A stretch of 64,000 nt of DNA from Alteromonadaceae bacterium (GTDB lineage: Bacteria; Pseudomonadota; Gammaproteobacteria; Enterobacterales; Alteromonadaceae). The notes under the pieces are model-generated. The model saw nothing but the letters and a program-made list of their open reading frames with translations, was not told the DNA's origin and ran no database searches. Each line of letters starts with the position of its first letter. Positions within the stretch are counted from its first letter, which is position 1. This document shows, one piece after another, positions 17,115 through 25,142 of this stretch. The DNA is taken from NCBI GenBank assembly GCA_016765535.1, contig JAESPQ010000022.1:63707-127706 (forward strand). Reading direction: 5' to 3'. The position numbers were made by a program, and so were the translations under genes.

Positions 17115-17570
17115 ATGACAATGTTCTCGCTCTACACACTAATTGCAATATGTACTTTATCAATATCTCTAGCGGCCCAGACTAAGTCTCTGTGGCGCGT
17201 AGGGGTGTTGTTCTCCTTGAACTGGGCCACACTAGTTCTAATAAGCTCCGACGTAACCCCCGCGTTTCTAGCGACCCCGTCAGCCCTCGCGACGATATAT
17301 ATGGCAAACACACTACTAAACTTCAAGTTCTACTTACAGCACCGATGTACCACAGGATTAGCGATAGCCTCTTTACAAATACTAAGCGTTATGTTTAACG
17401 GCTATTCACAGGACACCCTAAATAGTGTTAGTATCAATTTCGTACTTAGCGCATTGATAATCATTGCAGTTTCACTTTCACATGTTCTACCTGTGGAGTT
17501 AAAAAACTACAAGAGCAGGGCGCAGGGCAAAACAGATAAGGATGAAACACAAACAAACGCAGGGTCATAG
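17115..17570 (+). CDS. Four-helix membrane protein, possible holin
   Basis: 151 residues with about four hydrophobic segments (residues about 4-22, 28-48, 51-68, 100-130) and a charged C-terminus (KSRAQGKTDKDETQTNAGS). Its place after the hub and its topology suggest a role in lysis, but holins are too diverse to name one from this. No endolysin gene adjoins it. The ribosome-binding site GAGG lies about 9 bases upstream. Confidence 0.7.
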   Translation: MTMFSLYTLIAICTLSISLAAQTKSLWRVGVLFSLNWATLVLISSDVTPAFLATPSALATIYMANTLLNFKFYLQHRCTTGLAIASLQILSVMFNGYSQDTLNSVSINFVLSALIIIAVSLSHVLPVELKNYKSRAQGKTDKDETQTNAGS

Positions 17571-17608
17571 AGTTGTGTTGTACTAGACCCCCTTGAGGAG
17601 CAGGACCG

Positions 17609-17866
17609 ATGACAGATAACGTAAACGTAACTTTAACAGAGGCGCAATTACGGGACTTAATTCAACAAACCATCACGCAGACGTTAACAACCATTGGCGT
17701 AGATGCCACGGACCCACATAAGATGCAGAAGGATTTTATCCACTTGCGGGAAATGCGGGAGTCTGGGGAAGCAATGAAGAAGAAGACACAGGTAACGTTG
17801 TTGGGTATTTTCATTACAGGCGCTATAGCCGCGATTGCGTTAGGCATTAAAGAGTACTTCAAGTAG
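17609..17866 (+). CDS. Small C-tail-anchored membrane protein, holin-like
   Basis: 85 residues. The N-terminus VTLTEAQLRDLIQQTITQTLTTIGVDATDPHKMQKDFIHLREMR is amphipathic and the C-terminus (residues about 60-80, VTLLGIFITGAIAAIALGIKEYF) is one membrane helix. I recognise this layout from small holin-like proteins next to tail genes in many phages. GAGGAG ribosome-binding site at 17596. It is the last gene before the bidirectional terminator. Confidence 0.75.
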   Translation: MTDNVNVTLTEAQLRDLIQQTITQTLTTIGVDATDPHKMQKDFIHLREMRESGEAMKKKTQVTLLGIFITGAIAAIALGIKEYFK

Positions 17867-17883
17867 TAAGCAGCACATAATAA

Positions 17884-17907
17884 AAAAGGGCCTTCATTGG
17901 CCCTTTT
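17884..17907. terminator. Bidirectional terminator between convergent arms
   Basis: AAAAGGGCC / GGCCCTTTT stem with the loop TTCATT. It lies between the last rightward tail-arm gene and the last leftward gene, so it can stop transcripts from both sides. Confidence 0.9.
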
Positions 17908-17945
17908 GCTTATCTGCTATTTAGTACTATGGCCCTACCATCTTA

Positions 17946-18140
17946 TTAAAGTTCATACGGCAGACCATCCAGTGTTACGGTGCGGATTTCGACTTCGCTT
18001 TCCTGTTCCTGCGCGTCGTCGGGCTCAAGATTACATTCGAGGTTTTCGCGGTTGAAGTCCCCCATTTCGTCCGAAGGCCAATCAATCGTTTGCGTTAGCG
18101 TACGGGTTTGTGTATACGTCACTTTGATACTAGCCACAGA
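17946..18140 (-). CDS. Small acidic protein, unknown
   Basis: 64 residues from a GTG start at 18140, chosen because AAGGA lies 8 bases upstream; ATG codons at 18146 and 18158 are alternatives. It has an N-terminal beta-like stretch (ASIKVTYTQTRTLTQTIDW) and an acidic middle (LEPDDAQEQESEVE). It overlaps the end of the thymidylate-synthase-like gene by 11 bases. No family recognised. Confidence 0.6.
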   Translation of the reverse strand, partial: SVASIKVTYTQTRTLTQTIDWPSDEMGDFNRENLECNLEPDDAQEQESEVEIRTVTLDGLPYEL

Positions 18141-18816
18141 GCACATCCTTATAGTCATCTACTGCGTTAACGAGGTCCATTGGGTCGCCGTTAAGTGTAG
18201 AGGCCATTAAGACATCTATCGTTAGTGGTGACTGAGGGAAGCGGCGCATATGGTCCGAGCGTAGGTCAGAAGCCCACAGGGTAGAGACTGCTTGGTTATG
18301 GTGCTCTATGCCTAGGTAAGCTTGGCCTATCTCTAACTGGATGTCTCCCAGCTCTACAGGAAGGCCGCGGCTACGAAGACCTAAACAGATGTAGGCCCCC
18401 AATACCGATAGCTCTACAGAGCGGCGGGAGACGTCGCCCCAAATGTCCACGGCACATAGTGACGCGATGCAATGCAGCTCATTACCAATTACTACGAAGC
18501 GTATCTCCGAGTAAGGCGTACTTGGTATGTACAGCGTGGCATTAGAGTGTAGTTGGTCCTTTTCTAGACAGTCAATGATGTTACACAGTTGGCGTGGAAC
18601 GTTACCAAACCCACGTAGAAACGTCTGTGTGTTACAAAGAAGGTCAGCGTAGTACGTTGGTGACGCATGAAAGAAAGTAACCGCAGGGTCGCGCATAGGT
18701 ACGTTGTATTGCACGTCTTCACGAAACGTGGTTTTATCGCGGCCTGTCCCTACCAAATGGCTGAGAACGTTTAACCACATTTTGTTAGCTTCTGAGATAC
18801 TAGTTTTATTGGTCAT
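18130..18816 (-). CDS. Thymidylate synthase / dCMP-hydroxymethylase-like protein
   Basis: 228 residues. Residues about 106-180 align with the C-terminal core of thymidylate synthase: RFVVIGNELHCIASLCAVDIWGD, then LGLRSRGLPVELGDIQLEIGQAYLGIEHHNQA, matching the family's GL..GD....I.DAH.Y..H..QA. The usual catalytic PCH motif should fall near residues 99-104, where PSTPYSEI stands, so the catalytic cysteine seems to be missing. It may have lost activity or use another chemistry. The next leftward-operon neighbour is a nucleotide-kinase-like gene, consistent with pyrimidine metabolism. The fold call is moderate, the activity unknown. Confidence 0.6.
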   Translation of the reverse strand: MTNKTSISEANKMWLNVLSHLVGTGRDKTTFREDVQYNVPMRDPAVTFFHASPTYYADLLCNTQTFLRGFGNVPRQLCNIIDCLEKDQLHSNATLYIPSTPYSEIRFVVIGNELHCIASLCAVDIWGDVSRRSVELSVLGAYICLGLRSRGLPVELGDIQLEIGQAYLGIEHHNQAVSTLWASDLRSDHMRRFPQSPLTIDVLMASTLNGDPMDLVNAVDDYKDVLCG

Positions 18817-18827
18817 ATATTTACCTT

Positions 18828-19994
18828 TTACATTGTGGGCGTAATGCCCTTGAGTTCAGCGATACGCTGCATTAAAAGAGCATAGTCGCCGTCGATGTCC
18901 ACGTCAAAGATACACGCCCGGAGGCTTCCGAGTGCGTCATCTTCTTCGGGCCAAAACTTACCGAGTAAATTAGGGCGGTGGTCCTCGTCGAATCGGAAGG
19001 GGGTAAAGTCTTGGATGTCGAGCGCGTCCCCTTCTTGGATGCCGTCATCTTGGTTGAGGGACAAGTCCGGGTCCGTGTGGTCTTGGTCCGGGTCTACTGC
19101 GGGTAATTCGTCGTCGGCTAGGGCCTGTGCATGTTTGATGCCAAAGACGAAACATTGATACGCCTCGACAATCTTCTCCATCTCTAGGTACATCTCGCCG
19201 CCGTTACCAGCGCGTTCTAAAAAGCGTTCGCGGTGCTTCGCTACGTTCTTGGCACCGAAGGGCATACAGAATACATAGATGGCGTCGTTAGCCATTAGCT
19301 CCATGAAGCCATCTTCTGCTAGTTCCGGCCAACTTGTGCCCCCGCGGAACACGTCTGCGTAGATAAATTCGCTAACCCAGCTACGGTCAATAATGACTAG
19401 GCCGCCAGCGTCCGCGATGATTACTGCTTCTGCAATTTGTTCCATGATTATAGTGTGCTGGACTTGTTCGGCTTCTTCGCTCCAAGTGCCGTGAATATAT
19501 TTCGCGCCGTAAGTGTCTACGAAGTGGTTGGCTAGCGTGGTCTTCCCGGTACAGTCTGGGCCTTCCAGAACGATGATACCCTTAAGGGGCATGATGTCCT
19601 GTTCTAAGTACTTAAAGGTGTCATGCTTCCCGGTGTATGAGTTGCTTAGGAACTTGGGCCACGAGTAGTCTTGTTGAAACCCTTGGTACGCGCTAACAGT
19701 GCCCGCAATACCTTGGAGGTTCATAAGGTGCCCGAGCTGGTTCGCTAGTGCCGCGGGTTCGCCACCGTCAGTGCGTAGGTCGGCATTGTGTAGCATATCT
19801 AATAAACTATCGTGACACGGTTCTTCGCTAAGGATAGGTCCCAAGTCGAAGACGCTATCGCTGTAGTTCAGCAGGGCTTTGTACATCTCTTCGATGACCC
19901 CGAGGTGTGCAGATTTGGATAGTGGACGGGGGAAGCTTGGTGCCACTTCGCCTTGATGCACTAACAACTTTTTCATTGCGTTAAATTCACTCAT
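18828..19994 (-). CDS. Thymidylate-kinase-like P-loop protein with extra N-terminal domain
   Basis: 388 residues. Walker A is GPDCTGKTT (residues 145-153). DRSWVSEFIYADVFRG at 203-218 matches the DR..SE..Y motif of phage thymidylate or dNMP kinases. The N-terminal about 138 residues are helical and unlike other kinases, and the C-terminal about 90 residues are rich in Asp (DPDQDHTDPDLSLNQDDG). In the family it would phosphorylate a deoxynucleotide; related P-loop proteins of hypermodified phages act on 5-hydroxymethyl-pyrimidine DNA. Sitting beside the TS-like gene allows either role. Twelve bases separate it from that gene. Confidence 0.75.
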   Translation of the reverse strand: MSEFNAMKKLLVHQGEVAPSFPRPLSKSAHLGVIEEMYKALLNYSDSVFDLGPILSEEPCHDSLLDMLHNADLRTDGGEPAALANQLGHLMNLQGIAGTVSAYQGFQQDYSWPKFLSNSYTGKHDTFKYLEQDIMPLKGIIVLEGPDCTGKTTLANHFVDTYGAKYIHGTWSEEAEQVQHTIIMEQIAEAVIIADAGGLVIIDRSWVSEFIYADVFRGGTSWPELAEDGFMELMANDAIYVFCMPFGAKNVAKHRERFLERAGNGGEMYLEMEKIVEAYQCFVFGIKHAQALADDELPAVDPDQDHTDPDLSLNQDDGIQEGDALDIQDFTPFRFDEDHRPNLLGKFWPEEDDALGSLRACIFDVDIDGDYALLMQRIAELKGITPTM

Positions 19995-20005
19995 TGGATT
20001 CTCGC

Positions 20006-20326
20006 TTAACGGTACTTAGGATTGTTTCGTTTGTGACGTGCTTTCGCTTTCGATGCGTCCTTACGACGTTTGGCCGTAGCCATCATGTACTCGCGTTTGT
20101 CTAAAGTCTTCTGACCGACGCCGGACTCCCCAACATACATCACCTTTCGCTCTTTGGAGATAAGACCGTCACGGAACAGCGCCGCGGCATAGTGCTTAAT
20201 GCGTTTAGACATATCGCGATGGTTACGGCCGAAGTTTTCTTTTAGTGCGTAGAGAATGTTCGCGTGACTGCTTCCGGCCTGTATCATACTTTCACAGACG
20301 TTCTTGATGGTAGGAGAGTTAGACAT
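20006..20326 (-). CDS. Small basic helical protein, possible winged helix
   Basis: 106 residues. Residues about 20-62 (HANILYALKENFGRNHRDMSKRIKHYAAALFRDGLISKE) resemble a winged-helix arrangement; the C-terminal 35 residues are very basic (TAKRRKDASKAKARHKRNNPK), which fits nucleic-acid binding. The AGGT ribosome-binding site is 9 bases upstream and a clear promoter lies at 20359-20386. Function unknown. Confidence 0.7.
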   Translation of the reverse strand: MSNSPTIKNVCESMIQAGSSHANILYALKENFGRNHRDMSKRIKHYAAALFRDGLISKERKVMYVGESGVGQKTLDKREYMMATAKRRKDASKAKARHKRNNPKYR

Positions 20327-20358
20327 TTTTATTACCTCTAGGTATTGGGTTCTACTTA

Positions 20359-20386
20359 ACTATAGTCGGAAATGGCAGGACTGCAA
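20359..20386 (-). promoter_or_regulatory. Leftward promoter
   Basis: On the minus strand -35 TTGCAG, 16-bp spacer, -10 TATAGT, with AAATAAAG just upstream. It starts the transcript of the basic protein and the TS/kinase genes. Confidence 0.75.
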
Positions 20387-20408
20387 ACTTTATTTACAGC
20401 CCTGCGGT

Positions 20409-20675
20409 CTATGCCTTCTCTGGGTAGCAAGAACATGGCAGCGGTAACGACGCAGGGGCGTTATGGATACCACAGTCGCTAAAGTGTGCGCCTTCCTGCG
20501 TGAGGTGTACGTGTTCCACGGCTATCTCATGCGCTGATATGCCACGCGTGACACTCAGTGTTTCACATAGGCCCACGAGACAGTCATAGTCATCGGGGTT
20601 TAAGCTATCAGCACCTATGTTTAGCACCCGGGCTAGTACCTGTGCTTCTTCGGTCTTAGTTATATTTAATTTCAT
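20409..20675 (-). CDS. Unknown small protein
   Basis: 88 residues, mixed alpha/beta, with four cysteines in the C-terminal third (DCGIHNAPASLPLPCSCY). The start overlaps the helicase stop (ATGA), with GAGGA 7 bases upstream, so it is translated together with the helicase. No family recognised. Confidence 0.65.
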   Translation of the reverse strand: MKLNITKTEEAQVLARVLNIGADSLNPDDYDCLVGLCETLSVTRGISAHEIAVEHVHLTQEGAHFSDCGIHNAPASLPLPCSCYPEKA

Positions 20676-22207
20676 CGTTTATTCCTCTTCTTGCGTTTCG
20701 CACGTTCTGCGGTGATTTTTCTCTTCAAGTGCTTGGATAGCAGTCTAAAGAAGTCTTGTTGTTTGCCGTCCTTAATCTGTAGGCTATGGTAGATTACCTC
20801 GTCAATGCTCCCGCGTATCATGAGGAAATGGTTACGCACAGTTTTGGTCGCACCCTGACGCCATAGACGCTTAATGAATTGGTCGAATATCTCCAAGTCA
20901 TATATGAGACTGAACCAACAAACGTCGCCGCCTGCACCTTGGAAGTTAAGGCCATGGGCTACCGACGCGGGCTGTGCTAAGAGGACCGGGATTTTCCCCG
21001 AGTTCCAATTCTTCTCGATTGATATTGCTTCACGGTCAGAGGTCTTAGAGTTGAGAATAACTATCTTGCGCTTCTTGGCTTTGAAGTACTTCTCTATCTC
21101 TATTAACTCGTGGTGATACCAGTAAGCGATGAACAACGGCTTGCCCTGTAGCTCCTCGATTAACTCGTCTAACGCGGCCATCTTCTCCTTGTGTAATTGG
21201 AAGTACGGGCGCTTACTTGACGAAGGGATGGCACCCATATCTTCAACGTCCCAATCTTCGTACAGATTACCGTTACAGATTTGGTGTAGCTTCTGGGCTA
21301 CCGACGCCGCTGTAGGGGGGTAAACATCTTTGCCTTTGATGGTGACAAAGTTCTCCTTCCGTAGCTTGTCGTAAATCTTTTGTACAGGCTTTGGCAGGTC
21401 AATCATTATCTTGTTTTCAATGAGCGGCGGTAACTTAAGGTTGTCCTCCGCAGATAGTCGGATAATGAAGGGGGCAATCTTCCTATTGATACGCTTCTCC
21501 GCACCCACTTGTAACTCGAATTGCTTAAACTGCGGGTTCCCGTATTGGCGGAAGTACTCGTAGCGGAAGTGTCCTATCTTCGTACCCAGCGAGCGACCTT
21601 CATCGACTATCTGCATTTGGCCGAACAACTGCATGTAGCCGTTAGGTATTGGCGTTCCCGTCAGGATGTAACGACGAGCGAACCGGGGCACTAATTTCTT
21701 CATCATCTTGAAGCGAGCCGACGCGTGGTTCTTGAACATAGTTGATTCGTCAACCGTCAGCATATCGAACGGCCATGAGGTCGTACGCTTGCCTTTCAAC
21801 TGTTCCATGAGCCATGGTAAGCCTGCGGGATTAATAACGTGTATGTCAGCGTCTAGGTTCCCCCAAAGGTCCTTATTATCGCCGTGCATAACGTTTACTT
21901 TCATGTGTTCGAAGTTAGACCATTTCTGTGTCTCTAACGGCCACACAAGATGACAAACTCGAATAGGGGCGATGACTAACATGCCCTTAACTTTGTCGTG
22001 CATCTTGAGCATCTTATAGAGCTGTAGAATTAAGGTGGTCTTGCCTAGCCCCGGGTCCAGAAAGTAACCGATATACTTCTGCATGAAACCCCGGGATATA
22101 CACATGCGTTGGTAGCTGTGGCCCTTCCATCTAGGTTTTACTTTTGCGATGCGCCGCGATTTCCGCTTTGAAAGTTTTAATCGCTTCTGCTTTATTGTCG
22201 ATAACAT
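20672..22207 (-). CDS. SNF2-family DEAD/DEAH helicase
   Basis: 511 residues. Motif I DPGLGKTT (51-58), motif II DEST (153-156), motif III LTGTPIPN (182-189), motif V AQPASVAHGLNFQ (411-423), motif VI QFIKRLWRQG (443-452). HSYQRMCISRG at 30-40 serves as the Q-like motif. Phage SNF2 helicases of this type sit in a replication block with VRR-NUC, DUF2815, DUF2800 and family A polymerase and probably act in recombination or fork restart. The ATG at 22207 gives 77 bases of overlap with VRR-NUC; a later start would lose the Q-like motif. Confidence 0.9.
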   Translation of the reverse strand: MLSTIKQKRLKLSKRKSRRIAKVKPRWKGHSYQRMCISRGFMQKYIGYFLDPGLGKTTLILQLYKMLKMHDKVKGMLVIAPIRVCHLVWPLETQKWSNFEHMKVNVMHGDNKDLWGNLDADIHVINPAGLPWLMEQLKGKRTTSWPFDMLTVDESTMFKNHASARFKMMKKLVPRFARRYILTGTPIPNGYMQLFGQMQIVDEGRSLGTKIGHFRYEYFRQYGNPQFKQFELQVGAEKRINRKIAPFIIRLSAEDNLKLPPLIENKIMIDLPKPVQKIYDKLRKENFVTIKGKDVYPPTAASVAQKLHQICNGNLYEDWDVEDMGAIPSSSKRPYFQLHKEKMAALDELIEELQGKPLFIAYWYHHELIEIEKYFKAKKRKIVILNSKTSDREAISIEKNWNSGKIPVLLAQPASVAHGLNFQGAGGDVCWFSLIYDLEIFDQFIKRLWRQGATKTVRNHFLMIRGSIDEVIYHSLQIKDGKQQDFFRLLSKHLKRKITAERAKRKKRNKR

Positions 22208-22436
22208 ATACGTTAAACCCCAATTTCCTTAACTTGCGATGCCAATATAATTGGTGCGGCTTGGCCTTTTCCCCGAGGCGTTTCAGCTCCACGTAAAAGA
22301 TTAGTCCGCCCCGGCCTACTACGGTCCTGTCTGGGAAGCCTGACCGGGATACGGCCACGAGTTTAATTGATAGTAAATTAAGTTTCGCAGCCTCCCGGTT
22401 GAAGGTTTTCTCTAAGGACGATTCCAGCTTACTCAA
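22131..22436 (-). CDS. VRR-NUC nuclease
   Basis: 101 residues. GFPDRTVV (33-40) and FYVELK (47-52) supply the PD-(D/E)xK catalytic core (Asp36, Glu50, Lys52), followed by Gln62. This is the normal size of stand-alone phage VRR-NUC proteins, which cut branched DNA in other systems. It lies between the helicase and a small unknown gene and overlaps both. Start chosen at the ATG overlapping the previous stop. Confidence 0.9.
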   Translation of the reverse strand: MSKLESSLEKTFNREAAKLNLLSIKLVAVSRSGFPDRTVVGRGGLIFYVELKRLGEKAKPHQLYWHRKLRKLGFNVYVIDNKAEAIKTFKAEIAAHRKSKT

Positions 22437-22650
22437 CTACGGCTACCTCGAAGATTAGCTCTACGTCCACGATAACGCCGCATGAAGCAACGTGTAGCGG
22501 CAGCAGGGCTAGTAACGCTTTCTTGCTCCCGTCACAGTTGGGCTTGTACTGTATACCCGGGGGTAGCTTGTCCACATGCACTTTTAACGCACTTTTGATA
22601 AGCATCCGGTTATAGTACTGAGTTATTAAAAAACACATATAGTCTGACAT
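22429..22650 (-). CDS. Unknown small protein in the replication block
   Basis: 73 residues, hydrophobic N-terminus (DYMCFLITQYYNRMLIKSAL) and a beta-rich end (CGVIVDVELIFEVAVVE). It overlaps the nuclease start by 8 bases and follows the MazG-like gene by 9 bases. The ribosome-binding site is GGGGTAA. No family recognised. Confidence 0.65.
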   Translation of the reverse strand: MSDYMCFLITQYYNRMLIKSALKVHVDKLPPGIQYKPNCDGSKKALLALLPLHVASCGVIVDVELIFEVAVVE

Positions 22651-22659
22651 AAGTTACCC

Positions 22660-23031
22660 CTAGTAATTCTTGCCGCCTTCTTTAGCGCGGTTCGCAGGCT
22701 TATGGTCCGCTCGGGAGTCATTAAAGACCAGTTTCTCAGCCATTGCGCCGCCGAGGTCCATGCCCATAGCACCCGCTAAATCGAAGATGCGTATAACCGC
22801 GTCAGCCAATTCAACTTCAACCATTTTACGGTGTGGGAGTTTATCATCCATTTGGTCCTTGCGGTCCCCTTCTAGGGCTTCGCTCACTTCGGAATGGATT
22901 AACGCTAACTTTGCTGGGATGACGAACGGTGCGAAGACGTCTACACCTTGCCACCACCCGTTATCAACTTGGGCTTGGTGGCAGATATCAACTAGGTCAT
23001 TTACATCGCGTTTCATTTCACTATCACTCAT
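22660..23031 (-). CDS. MazG-like NTP pyrophosphohydrolase
   Basis: 123 residues. HSEVSEALEGDR (46-57) and ELADAVIRIFD (74-84) are the acidic metal-binding motifs of the all-alpha NTP pyrophosphatase family. Such phage enzymes hydrolyse (d)NTPs or lower ppGpp during infection; the substrate here is unknown. Length agrees with MazG-like single-domain proteins. A possible promoter (TATACT at 23063-23068) precedes it within the end of the polymerase gene. Confidence 0.82.
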   Translation of the reverse strand: MSDSEMKRDVNDLVDICHQAQVDNGWWQGVDVFAPFVIPAKLALIHSEVSEALEGDRKDQMDDKLPHRKMVEVELADAVIRIFDLAGAMGMDLGGAMAEKLVFNDSRADHKPANRAKEGGKNY

Positions 23032-23062
23032 TTTGATTACCCTCTACGTTATAAGAAATTTA

Positions 23063-23090
23063 AGTATAGACTACTATTTACGATACCGCT
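23063..23090 (-). promoter_or_regulatory. Possible leftward promoter before the MazG-like gene
   Basis: A TATACT -10 followed by TTAAAT, as in other promoters of this phage; the -35 (AGCGGT at a 16-bp spacer) is poor. It partly overlaps the end of the polymerase gene. Confidence 0.4.
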
Positions 23091-25071
23091 TGCCCTCCCA
23101 ACCTTCGGCCTCAATCGGACAACCTTTAGCCCACTTCGGAGAGACACACATTAGGTCTTCATATTCCTTAACAGACCCCTCGCCTATCTTGGCTAGACTG
23201 ACCCCTTCATCGTGTACAGTGAACAGGGTTTTATACACACCGCTAGCTTCACAGTTCATAAGCCCTACGGCCATGTAGTCACGGGCTGCGGCTTGTGTGA
23301 AGTTCTCCGTCAGTTTCCCGCCCCAAGTGTCCAGCTCACGCCACTTATTTGTATATGAGCAATGACCATCATAGAAGAGTTTCGGCTGTGGCCCGAATCG
23401 TGTCTTAACTGTACGCACACGGGCGAATGGATAGCATAGCTCTCTACCACTAGGCAGACGGCAATATAAGTGCTTACCGCGCTTCTGGTACGATATTTTC
23501 TTGTAGGTGAACCGCTTCATGGGAACAAGCACAGCCCTGATAGCCGCTTTCTCTACTTTCTCCCACAGGATAGGCACCATTTTGTAACGTTCTTTGTAGC
23601 CTTCAATCGCCTTCTTGCCCAGCGCCGGACTAACTACAATCCCGCCTTGGTCCCAACACGAGGTAACGAACTTACGTGGGCCCATGCCGAAGCCTGCACC
23701 GAGCACCGTAGATTTACCGATGTCACGTTCGAAAGAACCTTTTTTAATCATCTCCTTCTTAACACCATAAATCTGTGCGGCCATACCTTCATACACTTTA
23801 CCGTCGCCGCCAAAATCTTCTAAGCCTACCGGGTCATCTGCTAACCAGAAAATGAACCGTGCTTCAATTTGAGAGTAATCGGCAGATACGAATTTATACC
23901 CCTTGGGGGCACAGATAGCACCACGTAAACACCCGGCCAATACTTCCATTGGGTCGCCGTACTTCTTAAGCAATTTTAGCTTACGCTTCTTAACGACTTT
24001 GATTACTTCTTCCCAGTTCAAATGGTACACAGTTTTACCCGGTTTAGGGAAGTTTTGAATCTGAACACCACGCCCGCCCCAACGTCCCGTACGGGCAATG
24101 TGATACTTGAGGAAGCCATGTAGCCAACCATTGTTATCAACGCCATCGGCCATGCGTACATACTTAGCCGTTGAAGCCTTCGCGGCCTGTGTGCGTAGCT
24201 GTAGAATGGTCCGGCATTTCTTAGGGATGGTCTTCATTGAATCGCCTAGCCACTCCGCGATAACATCCTTCTGCATGTTCGGTATGTCACAGCCATTAGC
24301 GTTTAGCCAATCCTTCACCTTAGCGGTTTGCGTTAGGAACTCGAAGCCACAGTCGGGCCCTGCGAGGCGTTTAGCTTTCTTGTTGGCGTATACTTGGAAT
24401 TGGCCTACCAACTCAAGCGCCGCGCTCACGAGGTCACGGTCAATCGGCAGCCCTAAAACGTTCATCCGCTCGGTCATGAGAAAAACTTCGTGCTCGAAGG
24501 GTGATAGCAGTTCGGACTTGTCCGCGATAGCCATTTGTGTCGCCACATCGTCATCACAATAGTCGATAAACTTCTGGAACTTCTCGGGGTGGTCATGTGG
24601 ACAGCGGAAGCCTTTGCCGTTCGCTTGGGGTTTACTAAACCAGTTAATTAAGATCATACCGCCCGGGTCTTTAGTTACCTTGGCTTTAATCGCCGCTCCG
24701 GCTTTCTCTAACGACGCAGGAAACGCCATAGCGCATGACATAGCCATGGTGTCATAAAACTGTTCTACGGGCACCTCGGGCCACCCAAATTGACGGGTCG
24801 CAACTAAGTTGGTCATCCAGTACTCGAACTCGCTATTGTGAGCACGGATAATCCACCCACACTTGATTAGCGCGAGTAGTACGTGGGGTGCTGATGCTTT
24901 GCTGGTAAAAGGATTCCAGTTATAAACGGTGCGGCCATTGTACGAGAAGCTAACCATCATTATCTCAGTGCTCGGATGCTCTGCGTATTTCATGGCACCG
25001 ACCTTCGTGATGTCCGCTTCTGACCTCGCCTCGTAATCTATATCTAGGAAATGTTTGGGTGTTTCTATCAT
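23074..25071 (-). CDS. Family A DNA polymerase with 3'-5' exonuclease
   Basis: 665 residues. Exonuclease: DYE (Asp12, Glu14), HNSEFE (78-83), YCDDDV (171-176). Polymerase: RTGRWGGRGVQIQNFP (327-342), motif A SADYSQIEAR (396-405), motif B RDIGKSTVLGAGFGMG (449-464), motif C VHDE (619-622). It is the replicative enzyme of the phage, of the type that occurs with DUF2800/DUF2815. It follows the terminator at 25093-25122 and has no promoter of its own that I can see, so it depends on read-through. Confidence 0.95.
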   Translation of the reverse strand: MIETPKHFLDIDYEARSEADITKVGAMKYAEHPSTEIMMVSFSYNGRTVYNWNPFTSKASAPHVLLALIKCGWIIRAHNSEFEYWMTNLVATRQFGWPEVPVEQFYDTMAMSCAMAFPASLEKAGAAIKAKVTKDPGGMILINWFSKPQANGKGFRCPHDHPEKFQKFIDYCDDDVATQMAIADKSELLSPFEHEVFLMTERMNVLGLPIDRDLVSAALELVGQFQVYANKKAKRLAGPDCGFEFLTQTAKVKDWLNANGCDIPNMQKDVIAEWLGDSMKTIPKKCRTILQLRTQAAKASTAKYVRMADGVDNNGWLHGFLKYHIARTGRWGGRGVQIQNFPKPGKTVYHLNWEEVIKVVKKRKLKLLKKYGDPMEVLAGCLRGAICAPKGYKFVSADYSQIEARFIFWLADDPVGLEDFGGDGKVYEGMAAQIYGVKKEMIKKGSFERDIGKSTVLGAGFGMGPRKFVTSCWDQGGIVVSPALGKKAIEGYKERYKMVPILWEKVEKAAIRAVLVPMKRFTYKKISYQKRGKHLYCRLPSGRELCYPFARVRTVKTRFGPQPKLFYDGHCSYTNKWRELDTWGGKLTENFTQAAARDYMAVGLMNCEASGVYKTLFTVHDEGVSLAKIGEGSVKEYEDLMCVSPKWAKGCPIEAEGWEGKRYRK

Positions 25072-25092
25072 AAGATTCTCACGATATTTAGT

Positions 25093-25122
25093 GAAAAAAA
25101 AAGCACCCCATGTGGAGTGCTT
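25093..25122 (-). terminator. Leftward intrinsic terminator after the ssDNA-binding gene
   Basis: On the minus strand AAGCAC / GTGCTT stem (inner pairs CC/GG) then nine T. It lies between the ssDNA-binding gene and the polymerase gene, so it should reduce polymerase expression relative to the binding protein. Confidence 0.8.
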
Positions 25123-25142
25123 GGGTTCAGCTTACTTGAGTG

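Noticed and set aside
22670..23278. 202-residue + strand frame
   Set aside because: It runs antisense to the MazG-like gene and the end of the polymerase gene and has no ribosome-binding site.
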